Source of the DNA: Deltaproteobacteria bacterium
GTDB taxonomy: Bacteria > UBA10199 > DSSB01
NCBI GenBank assembly: GCA_021772695.1
Contig: JAJFLL010000158.1
Location: 1-12,347, forward strand
Direction: 5' to 3'
DNA length: 12,347 nt
In this document: in pieces, positions 1-6,172 of the stretch
How the letters are laid out: every line of letters starts with the position of its first letter
Numbering within the stretch: position 1 is the stretch's first letter
Notes under the pieces: model-generated
The model's input: only the letters and a program-made list of their open reading frames with translations
Database searches by the model: none
What the model was told of the DNA's origin: nothing
Position numbers and translations under genes: made by a program

Positions 1-1
1 A

Positions 2-598
2 CGAAGAGAAAAAATAAAAAAGCAAGCCTACACCAAAAAAAAACCAAGCATCCACAACAAAAGTCCCGAAAATTTACTCCCAGAAGAAAATCTCAAAGAG
101 CAAAAGAAATCCCCCAAAATTAAAGAATCCCCCAGGGTCGGGGCCCCTTGTGGAGCCCGGGCCCTGGGGGGAAGCCTGATCAGGAACGAAATCGATCTGC
201 CACCCTGCCTAATACAGCAACAGCAAGAACCAACGCCACCGCCGACGCCGGCGGTGAAAAGGGAATCAAGAAATGTAGCACCGTTGAAGGTGAATCAAAG
301 TGTGCAATCTCTGGTGCCATCAAAAATAGCAGAATATTCAATTAAACTAGCACCGCCGACGTCGGCGGTGCGAAGAACTCGATACATCCCCAATAAACTC
401 AAAGACCATATCTACCAACGAGACACGGGGGCCTGCCAATACCGTGACCCGAAAACTCAAAAAAAATGTGAGGTGACTTACCAGGTTCAATTAGATCACA
501 AATATCCATTTAGCCTCGGTGGCGAGCACTCCAAGGAAAATCTTCGGCTTTTCTGTCGAAGACACAATTTAGGCAGGGTTAGGATTATGACAGAATGA
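2..598 (+). CDS. HNH endonuclease, C-terminal part (5' end outside window)
   Basis: This frame has no stop from position 2 to the TGA at 596-598, so the gene enters from the left edge; the GTG at 254 is an internal valine, not the start. At least 198 residues are visible. The first ~45 are Lys/Gln/Glu-rich. A proline-rich linker follows, containing PTPAVKR and PTSAVRR. The HNH domain begins at RYIPNKLKDHIYQRD. It shows a Cys pair (GACQY and KKCEV), the catalytic-type LDHKYPFSLGG block and the terminal NLRLFCRRHN, which is the usual metal-binding C..C / DH / GG / C..HN layout of this endonuclease family. In that family a helical N-terminal domain normally precedes; it would lie outside the window. 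The protein stops soon after HN (GRVRIMTE), whereas many relatives continue, so the tail may be clipped or replaced. The family is often multicopy and repeat-associated in deltaproteobacterial genomes, and its role is uncertain. The domain call is firm; biological function is inferred. Confidence 0.85.
   Translation, partial: RREKIKKQAYTKKKPSIHNKSPENLLPEENLKEQKKSPKIKESPRVGAPCGARALGGSLIRNEIDLPPCLIQQQQEPTPPPTPAVKRESRNVAPLKVNQSVQSLVPSKIAEYSIKLAPPTSAVRRTRYIPNKLKDHIYQRDTGACQYRDPKTQKKCEVTYQVQLDHKYPFSLGGEHSKENLRLFCRRHNLGRVRIMTE
129..170. repeat. GC-rich 42-nt inverted repeat inside the HNH reading frame
   Basis: CCCCCAGGG (129-137) pairs with CCCTGGGGG (162-170). Inside it GGGC (141-144) pairs with GCCC (155-158) and CC (146-147) with GG (152-153), leaving a TTGT loop. 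Mismatches fall at 140/159 and 145/154. The block is far more GC-rich than the A-rich DNA on its left, and it stays in frame with the HNH gene, encoding a Gly/Ala/Arg/Pro stretch. It has no T-run on the plus side, so it is not a convincing terminator. It may be a palindromic element tolerated in a linker. Confidence 0.7.
237..256. repeat. 20-bp palindrome, copy 1 (one mismatched pair)
   Basis: CACCGCCGACGCCGGCGGTG differs from a perfect palindrome at one central pair. It differs from copy 2 (351-370) by a single base. Both copies are read in the same frame and give the linker motifs PPPTPAV and PPTSAV, each followed by a basic residue pair. Confidence 0.8.
351..370. repeat. 20-bp perfect palindrome, copy 2
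   Basis: CACCGCCGACGTCGGCGGTG is perfectly self-complementary. It lies 94 nt after copy 1 and directly before the codons that open the HNH domain (RRTRYIP). Two nearly identical palindromes in one linker suggest a small repeat family inserted in frame, or a duplicated linker unit. Confidence 0.8.
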
Positions 599-694
599 CG
601 TCATGCTGAGCAAGGTGACGGTTTTAAGGAATACCAGTTCCATGGCCATGAAGGATACTGTAGAGAAAGGAATGTTTCTTAAAAGAATTCGAGC

Positions 695-1618
695 CTAAGC
701 CGCAGAGATCTCCATCATCCTTTTCAAAGGCAAACCCGACGCCGTAATCAATTCAGGACTCATTTCAATCTCAGGACTTTCTTCTTTCATGCAGAGGTAG
801 AGTTTTTCTAAGGTATTCAGTCGCATGTAGGGGCACTCGGCACAGTTGCAACCGCTATCGTCGGGCCCGGGAATAAATTCTTTATTAGGAGAAGCCTTGG
901 CCATTTGATGCATGATGCCTGCCTCGGTTAATACGATGAAGGAGCGGGCATCGGAATCTTGAGTGAATTGTAATAGTTTCGAGGTGGAACCGATAAAGTC
1001 GGCGTGGCGCAATATATTGGCCTCACATTCGGGGTGGGCGATGATCTGTGATTCGGGATGGGTGGCCTTGAGTTTTAATAAATTTTTCTCATTAAAGGTT
1101 TCATGGACGATGCAGACCCCTTGCCAGAGCACCATATCTCGGCCGGTTTTTTCGATAAGGTACCGGCCAAGGTGACGGTCGGGCCCGAAGAGGATTTGCC
1201 GCTCTTGTGGAATGGAACGAATGATCTTCTCGGCGTTACTCGAGGTACAGACCACGTCGGATAAGGCTTTGATCTCTGGGGAGGAGTTAATATACATGAC
1301 CACGTAGGGGTCATTTAATTTATTTTTGAAATTTTGAAAGGGCGCCGGCTGGCAACTGTCGGCCAAGGAACAGCCTGCTTCTAAATCGGGTAATAACACC
1401 TTTCGGGTGGGGTTGAGTGTCTTGGCTGTTTCAGCCATGAATCGTACCCCACAAACCACAATCACCTCGGCATCGGTTTTTTCACAGAATTGGGCCATGG
1501 CCAGGGAATCCCCGACAAAATCGGCGAGATCTTGTATAGCCCCTTCTTGATAATAATGGGACAAAATGGTAGCCCCGAGGCGAGATTTTTCGGTTGAAAT
1601 TTTTTCTAATATATTCAT
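695..1618 (-). CDS. nadA: Quinolinate synthase NadA
   Basis: NadA condenses iminoaspartate with dihydroxyacetone phosphate to make quinolinate in de novo NAD synthesis, in the cytoplasm, using a [4Fe-4S] cluster. The 307-aa product is within the normal length range. Family motifs are clear: SHYYQ near residue 20, VVCGVRFMAETAK (Cys56), DLEAGCSLADSC at 78-89, YINSSPEIKALSD at 109-121, GPDRHLGRY at 145-153, QGVCIVHE (Cys169), HPECEAN at 195-201, GSTSKLL at 210-216, and CNCAECPYMRLN (257-268, Cys262 the likely third cluster ligand). The ATG at 1618 gives a conventional N-terminus; its ribosome site (an AGGAT-like stretch further upstream) is weak. nadB and nadC are not in the window. The gene is divergent from the epimerase gene across a 79-bp gap. 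No clear terminator was seen downstream; it ends 96 bp from the convergent HNH gene. Confidence 0.96.
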   Translation of the reverse strand: MNILEKISTEKSRLGATILSHYYQEGAIQDLADFVGDSLAMAQFCEKTDAEVIVVCGVRFMAETAKTLNPTRKVLLPDLEAGCSLADSCQPAPFQNFKNKLNDPYVVMYINSSPEIKALSDVVCTSSNAEKIIRSIPQERQILFGPDRHLGRYLIEKTGRDMVLWQGVCIVHETFNEKNLLKLKATHPESQIIAHPECEANILRHADFIGSTSKLLQFTQDSDARSFIVLTEAGIMHQMAKASPNKEFIPGPDDSGCNCAECPYMRLNTLEKLYLCMKEESPEIEMSPELITASGLPLKRMMEISAA

Positions 1619-1697
1619 CAGGTACCCATCTCATCCTAGGAATATCCCTATGAAAAGTAAAGGGCAAGAGCCCTAAAGGAAGATCCAAGAAATAACT

Positions 1698-2618
1698 ATG
1701 AAAATAATGATTACCGGTGGCGCCGGGTTTATCGCCTCGCAAATCCAAGATGCCTATATTCAGGCTGATCATGAAGTGGCCGTGCTCGATAATTTGGTGA
1801 CGGGTGTAAGGGCAAATTTAAACCCGCAGGCCAAATTTTATGAAGCGGATATTCGTTCCGTGGCCGCAGAGCACGCTATTATCGATTTTAAGCCCGATGT
1901 CATCAATCATCATGCGGCACAAATGGATGTGCGAAAATCTGTGGCCGATCCGCTCTATGATTGTGAGGTCAATGGACTGGGCATGCTGCGCTTGCTAGAG
2001 GCTGGAAGAAAAGTTGGGGTAGGGCGGTTTATTTTTTCATCATCTGGCGGCGCTGTTTATGGTGAACAAGAAACCTTCCCCGCCGATGAATGTCATGCTA
2101 CCCACCCGGCTAGTCCTTACGGAATAACCAAGCTATTGGGCGATAAGTATTTACAGTTTTATACCGACACCTATGGAATTCCCTTCGTCTCCCTTCGCTA
2201 TGCCAATGTTTATGGACCCAGACAGAATCCCCATGGTGAAGCAGGCGTCGTGGCCATTTTTATCACTAAGTTACTCAAGGGTGAAACCCCGGTGATTCAT
2301 GGGGATGGCCTGCAGACTCGAGATTATGTCTTCGTGACCGATGTGGTTGCTGCCAACCTCCTTGCTCTAAAGCCTGAAGCCCAGGGAATCTACAATATTG
2401 GCACTGGGGTAGAAACCAATGTGATTGAACTTTATGAAAATATTGTTCAAGCCTTGGCCTTAGATAAACCGGCTCAATTTGGGCCGGGTAAGGCTGGGGA
2501 GCAACGCCGCAGTAGCATTGCCTCAGCGCGCATCCAGCGGGAGCTGGGCTGGCAGCCCGCAAAAGCTTTGCCCGTAGGAGTCCAAGAAACCGTGGCCTAT
2601 TTTCGTGGTGCTGCCTGA
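1698..2618 (+). CDS. NAD-dependent sugar-nucleotide epimerase, GalE-like (extended SDR)
   Basis: The 306-aa protein is an extended short-chain dehydrogenase/reductase. It shows the Rossmann motif GGAGFIAS (residues 7-14), Asp31 for the NAD ribose, a DIR block at 51-53, HHAAQMDVRKSV at 71-82, SSSGGAVYG at 114-122, the catalytic YGITK (Tyr141, Lys145) and RYANVYGPRQ at 167-176. The tail carries RDYVFVTDV and YNIGTG, usual in UDP-glucose/UDP-N-acetylglucosamine 4-epimerases. It probably interconverts UDP-hexose C4 epimers for surface polysaccharide synthesis; exact substrate cannot be read from sequence, so I give no symbol. A purine-rich site (AAAGGAAG, 1676-1683) lies about 14 nt before the ATG, immediately after a small perfect hairpin (AGGGC / AAGA loop / GCCCT, 1661-1674). 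It is divergent from nadA, so the 79-bp gap must hold both promoters, though I see no consensus boxes there. Confidence 0.92.
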   Translation: MKIMITGGAGFIASQIQDAYIQADHEVAVLDNLVTGVRANLNPQAKFYEADIRSVAAEHAIIDFKPDVINHHAAQMDVRKSVADPLYDCEVNGLGMLRLLEAGRKVGVGRFIFSSSGGAVYGEQETFPADECHATHPASPYGITKLLGDKYLQFYTDTYGIPFVSLRYANVYGPRQNPHGEAGVVAIFITKLLKGETPVIHGDGLQTRDYVFVTDVVAANLLALKPEAQGIYNIGTGVETNVIELYENIVQALALDKPAQFGPGKAGEQRRSSIASARIQRELGWQPAKALPVGVQETVAYFRGAA

Positions 2619-2802
2619 GGGACCTTCGCATAGACGTTTGGGAAGTCCGTTAGAGGATTTCATAGAAAGAGGTAGCGGGAGCTGGGTCCAGGCAAAGCAA
2701 AAAAACGCAACCATTCTTATGGTTTACCGATAGATCAGCGTTCCTATTTTTATCTCCAGATTAAGGAAGTGTTTGAAAATAGGGCGAATTTTTAATCCTG
2801 TG

Positions 2803-2828
2803 GGGGCACTACGGGAGAATAGTGCCCC
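2803..2828 (+). promoter_or_regulatory. Start-codon hairpin with Shine-Dalgarno in its loop (paralogue 1)
   Basis: GGGGCACTA (2803-2811) pairs perfectly with TAGTGCCCC (2820-2828), leaving the 8-nt loop CGGGAGAA. The loop holds the only plausible ribosome site, GGGAG, and the 3' arm ends on the base directly before the ATG at 2829. Such a structure can present or hide the ribosome site depending on temperature, a bound protein or a small RNA. The same layout, with unrelated bases, occurs before the second paralogue. Confidence 0.65.
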
Positions 2829-4592
2829 ATGACCGATCTACGAATTCATTTTCAATCTCAGATCTCATCTACCCCCGAATGTGTTGAAGGACCACCCGAG
2901 GATTCCTCTCAGGACGGGTGCCACGTCATATTGCCATTGCGAGAGCCGGGGCAAGGTGCCACCGCCGTCAGGATGGTGCAATTTGACCGATCTGGTGACC
3001 AATTCATTTTGTCCCCTGCCAATAGCACTAGTCTGCGGGAGTGGTATGAAGCTCATAGTAACACCGCCCAAATTCAAAACAGCCTTCGTTTAACGGGCAG
3101 CCTGCTGAGAACCGGTCACGAGGTCAGCGCAGGCATGGAAATGGTGTATATGATTTTGTCCCAATACCTGGTGACCGGTGAGGCCCGATTGCCCGGTGCT
3201 GAAGATGACCTGGGTGACCCCTTTAATTTAGGAAACGCTATTCTTTCCACCTTTGCCGATTCGGGTGATTCCATTTTAAGCCGTCTGCTCGGGAGGCTTC
3301 AGGTCATTCGTCGGTCCTCTTGGGTGAGTATGATCGATGGAATGTTGGATCGCATCGGTTGGGTCAACTCCATTTTAGACGAGGTGCCTCGACTCAATAC
3401 CTTTCGCCGCCACTTTTTTTCTGAATCAGACATGGCCCTGCTCTTAAGTTCAGAGGACGCCGTTAGAGGGTTTACCAGTCCGTCTCGCGAGCGTTATGAC
3501 CAATTACAACTTGTCGATAATTTTTGTCGTGAAATGGTCATCGCACAAGCCTTGCAGCGGCCCTTTATATTCAACGATAGCACCCTCCGTGCTATGAATG
3601 CCTATTCCAGGGTCTATCAAGAGCAAATTTCTGGTGGGGAGCGAGCGTCCTTTTTTGAAATTCTGCGGGATCACTTGGGTTCCTTAGGCGAGGACCTTAG
3701 GGGTACGGAGCTATTCCTTCAAGATGTTGAAGTTCTCAATTTTATGGCACCCGCTGAAGGTCAAGACCTGACTGATTACCATATACGTTCCCATGTCGCC
3801 AACTTGATCGGTCGCCAGGCCCTGCAGGAGGTCATTCGTGAGGAGTCCAGCGACGCCAATATGGCTATGGATTGGTTTTATCCTGACATGGGAGTGGCTC
3901 GCCCCAGTTTTGCACGAGTTTCCGATTCCTTTTGGCGCAATCTCGAGCGGCATCACCCCTCCCATGACAGGGATTCGTTTCGATTGCATCTCGATTTCCC
4001 AGGTTTTCAACGGGACCTTGATTTGGCCATCGATACCAATGCTACCACTCGCCGTGAATTTGTTTTATTGGGCATCGCATATATACGCCGGTTCTTCGGT
4101 TCCGATGGTGAAGTCCCTAGCTTTCGTCTCTATCAAGAAGGCAGGGTACGTCAGGTCTCTATGACGGCCTCACGTGAGGAGCTGAATGATATCCGTCGTT
4201 ACTTACGCCATTTGGAAAGACAGCTCGAAGGATCCCAAGATTTTTCTGAGGTTCACTTGCCCATCCTTGAAGCGGTTGCCTGCGGAATCGGTGCGGCCGG
4301 TGCTATCTTTGCCGAGACCTACCCTGATGTTCGCTCCAGTCCCGAATTGCGTTTAGGAATAGGTACTCCCTTCGCGGCCATCGGCTCAGCAGGTTGCACG
4401 GCCTTATTCAGCCATTATGTGATCCAACCTTTGACCGGCTATCGTAATCGCCCGCTGACCGAAGGTTTGGTGGGACTCGGCGGAGCCATCGTCGGTGGAG
4501 CAGCCTACTTTTTATTGAGCTTTTTCTTAGGCGGAGCTGCAAACCAGGATGCTCCAGGAATGCGATTTCCCGTAGATCCCTTCGGTCCCTAA
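2829..4592 (+). CDS. Unrecognised 587-aa protein, paralogue 1, with C-terminal glycine-rich membrane segments and PVDxxGP tag
   Basis: I do not recognise this family. The first ~470 residues look soluble, mostly helical and charged, with no signal peptide. Landmarks shared in order with the gene at 6170 are GCHVILPL (30-37), VQFDRSGDQFIL (50-61), ILSQYLVTGEARLP (109-122), AILSTFADS (137-145), VNSILDEVPR (179-188), LLSSEDA (205-211) and a PFIFNDSTLRAMNAYS-type block (245-260). Near the end come three glycine/alanine-rich hydrophobic segments (about 479-496, 507-534, 544-569), then a short linker and the terminal MRFPVDPFGP. This suggests a cytoplasmic body anchored or inserted in membrane by its C-terminus; that is inference. 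The start follows the loop GGGAG site. Its stop overlaps the convergent SGNH gene by 4 nt. A pore-forming or secreted effector role is possible but unsupported. Confidence 0.85.
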   Translation: MTDLRIHFQSQISSTPECVEGPPEDSSQDGCHVILPLREPGQGATAVRMVQFDRSGDQFILSPANSTSLREWYEAHSNTAQIQNSLRLTGSLLRTGHEVSAGMEMVYMILSQYLVTGEARLPGAEDDLGDPFNLGNAILSTFADSGDSILSRLLGRLQVIRRSSWVSMIDGMLDRIGWVNSILDEVPRLNTFRRHFFSESDMALLLSSEDAVRGFTSPSRERYDQLQLVDNFCREMVIAQALQRPFIFNDSTLRAMNAYSRVYQEQISGGERASFFEILRDHLGSLGEDLRGTELFLQDVEVLNFMAPAEGQDLTDYHIRSHVANLIGRQALQEVIREESSDANMAMDWFYPDMGVARPSFARVSDSFWRNLERHHPSHDRDSFRLHLDFPGFQRDLDLAIDTNATTRREFVLLGIAYIRRFFGSDGEVPSFRLYQEGRVRQVSMTASREELNDIRRYLRHLERQLEGSQDFSEVHLPILEAVACGIGAAGAIFAETYPDVRSSPELRLGIGTPFAAIGSAGCTALFSHYVIQPLTGYRNRPLTEGLVGLGGAIVGGAAYFLLSFFLGGAANQDAPGMRFPVDPFGP

Positions 4593-5770
4593 GGGTTAGC
4601 CACGTGGTGGCTTTTATCAACGAGGGATGATTTTGGTGCCAAGAGTTGTTTGTCTAAAACAAATTGGGTCATGGCTTTGCCTGCGATGGCATGCCCTGCT
4701 GGAGTAAAATGCCCGTCATAGGCGTAATACAAGGGGTACTCTTGAGCGGCAATAAAATCCGGCGTGGAGTTGAGGAAAGGAATACCCCGTTCCTTGCAAA
4801 ACTCGGCGAGGTAATCAAATAGTTTGGTGGGATAAATTTTTTCATCAAATCCCCTCAGTCGCCTTCCAATCTTCCATTCTTGCTCACTAATTAAAATGGC
4901 ATAGGGGTAGGTCGCAATGGCGAAAGCGATATTATTTTCCTTCAATAATTCGTCGATCAAGCCCAAATATTTTGCGGAACTGTCAAAGTGTTGTTTCCAA
5001 TCTCCCGCATTCTCTCGCATTGGTAGATCACGGTCGTATTCGATATCACCGGAAATCACTTTAGCCATTTCATAGTAATGGGGCACATCTCGTTTTCCCA
5101 TCAATTGATAAACTCGCTCCATAATAAATTGGTGGAGACGCAATTTTTGCAGCAGGGGAATATTCGAAGCGATGCCTTTTCGAATCTCTCGGTAATAATA
5201 TTGCACCTCTATAGGGTTGACCTTAAGGGGCCGCCCCTCTGCGTCGAACTCAGCAATTTGAGTGTATTTATAATCGTCTTGTACGTCAGATATATCGTAA
5301 TTCAGAATCACTAGATCGGGCTGGTAGCTTAAGCCTTTATGGACCAAAAAGAGATATTCAATGATGGGTGAATAGGAAGATACACCGGCGTTGATAACCT
5401 CAATCTTTTTGGGACCTCCCGCTGCGTTGAGTCGCTTTTCCAGTTGTTTGGCAAAGGTTTCTTCAATCTCGACACCGATTCCGAAGGTATAGGAATCTCC
5501 CAGCATTAAAACGCGAAAGGTGTCTTGAGGTTTTTCGATTGAAAATTCCTCATTTCGCAGGCCGAGGGAATTGATTCTATAGGTGACCGCGAATTCGTCT
5601 TTAATGCGTTCCAAAACGGCATTGGGTACTAAGGCGTGGTGCAGAATAGGATCCTTTTTGGGATACTTTCCGAGATTCCTATGTAGATAGCGAACCCCAA
5701 GCTCCAGGGTGCCAAGGATCAATAGGGTAGAAACCAACACCAAACCCAAATTTTGTAGGAATTTTTTCAC
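4589..5770 (-). CDS. SGNH/GDSL hydrolase-like protein, membrane-anchored
   Basis: The 393-aa protein begins with a hydrophobic segment (about residues 5-25) fitting a signal anchor, so the rest probably faces the periplasm. SGNH blocks are visible: GDSYTFGIGV (91-100, nucleophile Ser93), NAGVSSYSP (127-134, block II Gly129), LNYDISDVQDD (156-166, in the place of block III) and YDGHFTPAGH (351-360, Asp352/His354 as the likely catalytic pair). Such proteins often act as esterases or O-acyl transfer partners on surface glycans; substrate is unknown here. The start is GTG at 5770, six nt after the DUF5989-like stop. The TAGGA that includes that stop is the probable ribosome site, so the two genes are likely translationally coupled. 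A typical block III has G-x-N-D; here it reads NYDISD, so activity is not assured. The stop (TAG, 4591-4589) overlaps the convergent paralogue 1 stop. Confidence 0.87.
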   Translation of the reverse strand: MKKFLQNLGLVLVSTLLILGTLELGVRYLHRNLGKYPKKDPILHHALVPNAVLERIKDEFAVTYRINSLGLRNEEFSIEKPQDTFRVLMLGDSYTFGIGVEIEETFAKQLEKRLNAAGGPKKIEVINAGVSSYSPIIEYLFLVHKGLSYQPDLVILNYDISDVQDDYKYTQIAEFDAEGRPLKVNPIEVQYYYREIRKGIASNIPLLQKLRLHQFIMERVYQLMGKRDVPHYYEMAKVISGDIEYDRDLPMRENAGDWKQHFDSSAKYLGLIDELLKENNIAFAIATYPYAILISEQEWKIGRRLRGFDEKIYPTKLFDYLAEFCKERGIPFLNSTPDFIAAQEYPLYYAYDGHFTPAGHAIAGKAMTQFVLDKQLLAPKSSLVDKSHHVANP

Positions 5771-5776
5771 GGAGTC

Positions 5777-5929
5777 CTAGAATAGGGTATAAATAAACGG
5801 TGCGATGGCGGACCCTTGGGACAAAACAATCAGGGTCCCCATGAGTAATAACACCACGATGATCGGGGCCAACCAGAATTTTTTCCTAACCTTCATAAAC
5901 ATCCAAAGGTCTCTCAATAACTCGGCCAT
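5777..5929 (-). CDS. DUF5989-like 50-aa single-span membrane protein
   Basis: The 50-aa product has an amphipathic, basic N-terminus (MAELLRDLWMFMKVRKKFW), one transmembrane segment (about 20-36, rich in I/V/L) and a conserved-looking end, SQGSAIAPFIYTLF. I recognise this pattern as the DUF5989 family of tiny membrane proteins; function unknown. A strong GGAGG (minus strand, 5943-5939) lies 9 nt before the ATG, which supports translation. It precedes the SGNH gene by six nt. From memory, DUF5989 genes commonly sit beside SGNH proteins and NodU-type carbamoyltransferases in surface-polymer modification loci. No carbamoyltransferase is present here, and the next gene upstream is divergent, so this would be a stand-alone pair. 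A role as a small partner of the SGNH protein at the inner membrane is inference. Confidence 0.85.
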   Translation of the reverse strand: MAELLRDLWMFMKVRKKFWLAPIIVVLLLMGTLIVLSQGSAIAPFIYTLF

Positions 5930-5959
5930 AAAAATCTTCCTCCAGATTCTGGAAATTGG

Positions 5960-6006
5960 GGGTTTCCCATAATGGATTTCCTCTGTGGTGGGAACCCTTT
6001 TTCTTT
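5960..6006 (+). terminator. Rho-independent-type terminator reading rightward
   Basis: GGGTTTCCCA (5960-5969) pairs with TGGGAACCC (5989-5997), with one bulged T, and is followed by TTTTTCTTT (5998-6006). Read on the minus strand there is no T-run, so the signal acts on plus-strand transcripts. The nearest plus gene upstream is paralogue 1, more than 1.3 kb away and convergent with the SGNH gene. The element would therefore stop transcription running antisense through the SGNH-DUF5989 pair, insulating paralogue 2. The long ~19-nt loop lowers confidence. Confidence 0.55.
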
Positions 6007-6024
6007 AGACTTTAATCCTCACAA

Positions 6025-6047
6025 CTATTGACAATCATTGACGATAG
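6025..6047. promoter_or_regulatory. 23-bp dyad, operator-like, in the divergent intergenic region
   Basis: The left arm CTATTGACAAT and right arm ATTGACGATAG are separated by a single C. Nine of eleven pairs are self-complementary. The arms also carry a direct repeat of ATTGAC at 10-bp spacing, one helical turn. A TTGACA box (6028-6033) resembling a -35 element lies inside; I see no good -10 at 16-18 bp on the plus strand. The position between paralogue 2 and the divergent DUF5989 gene suits a repressor or activator site serving one or both. No regulator gene is in the window. Confidence 0.45.
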
Positions 6048-6143
6048 GTTAGGAAGCATTGATCAGATCGCTAACCCGAGTGGCGGTCTAACCCTTTAAA
6101 ATCTCATAACAATTTCTTGGGTGGGGCCTCAGGGAATCGCGGA

Positions 6144-6172
6144 CATAACTCAAAGGAGTAAGTGGAGTTATG
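6144..6172 (+). promoter_or_regulatory. Start-codon hairpin with Shine-Dalgarno in its loop (paralogue 2)
   Basis: CATAACTC (6144-6151) pairs perfectly with GAGTTATG (6165-6172), so the 3' arm contains the complete start codon. The 13-nt loop AAAGGAGTAAGTG carries a strong ribosome site, AAAGGAG (6152-6158), spaced 11 nt from the ATG. The layout matches the hairpin at 2803-2828, though the bases differ and the stem here is weaker and AT-rich. Confidence 0.6.

Noticed and set aside
1..123. A Lys/Arg/Gln-rich frame open from the left edge to TAA at 121-123, like the tail of a basic protein
   Set aside because: Any frame of this A-rich DNA reads as Lys-rich; the frame one base over continues into the HNH domain and is the better explanation.
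254..256. GTG at 254 as the HNH start
   Set aside because: No ribosome site precedes it, it lies inside a palindrome, and the frame is open upstream to the window edge.
148..345. A 65-codon plus-strand frame starting with ATG
   Set aside because: It overlaps the HNH gene in another frame, has low-complexity content and no ribosome site.
1482..1772. A 96-codon minus-strand frame spanning the nadA-epimerase gap
   Set aside because: It overlaps the starts of two well-supported genes in other frames and has no family-like motif.
4260..4589. Colicin-like pore or polymorphic toxin domain in the paralogue C-termini
   Set aside because: Glycine-rich hydrophobic segments alone do not identify a pore domain, and no immunity gene, secretion motif or toxin repeat is visible.
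5930..6169. Riboswitch or small RNA gene in the 240-bp divergent region
   Set aside because: Beyond the terminator, the dyad and the start hairpin I found no known aptamer-like conserved pattern.
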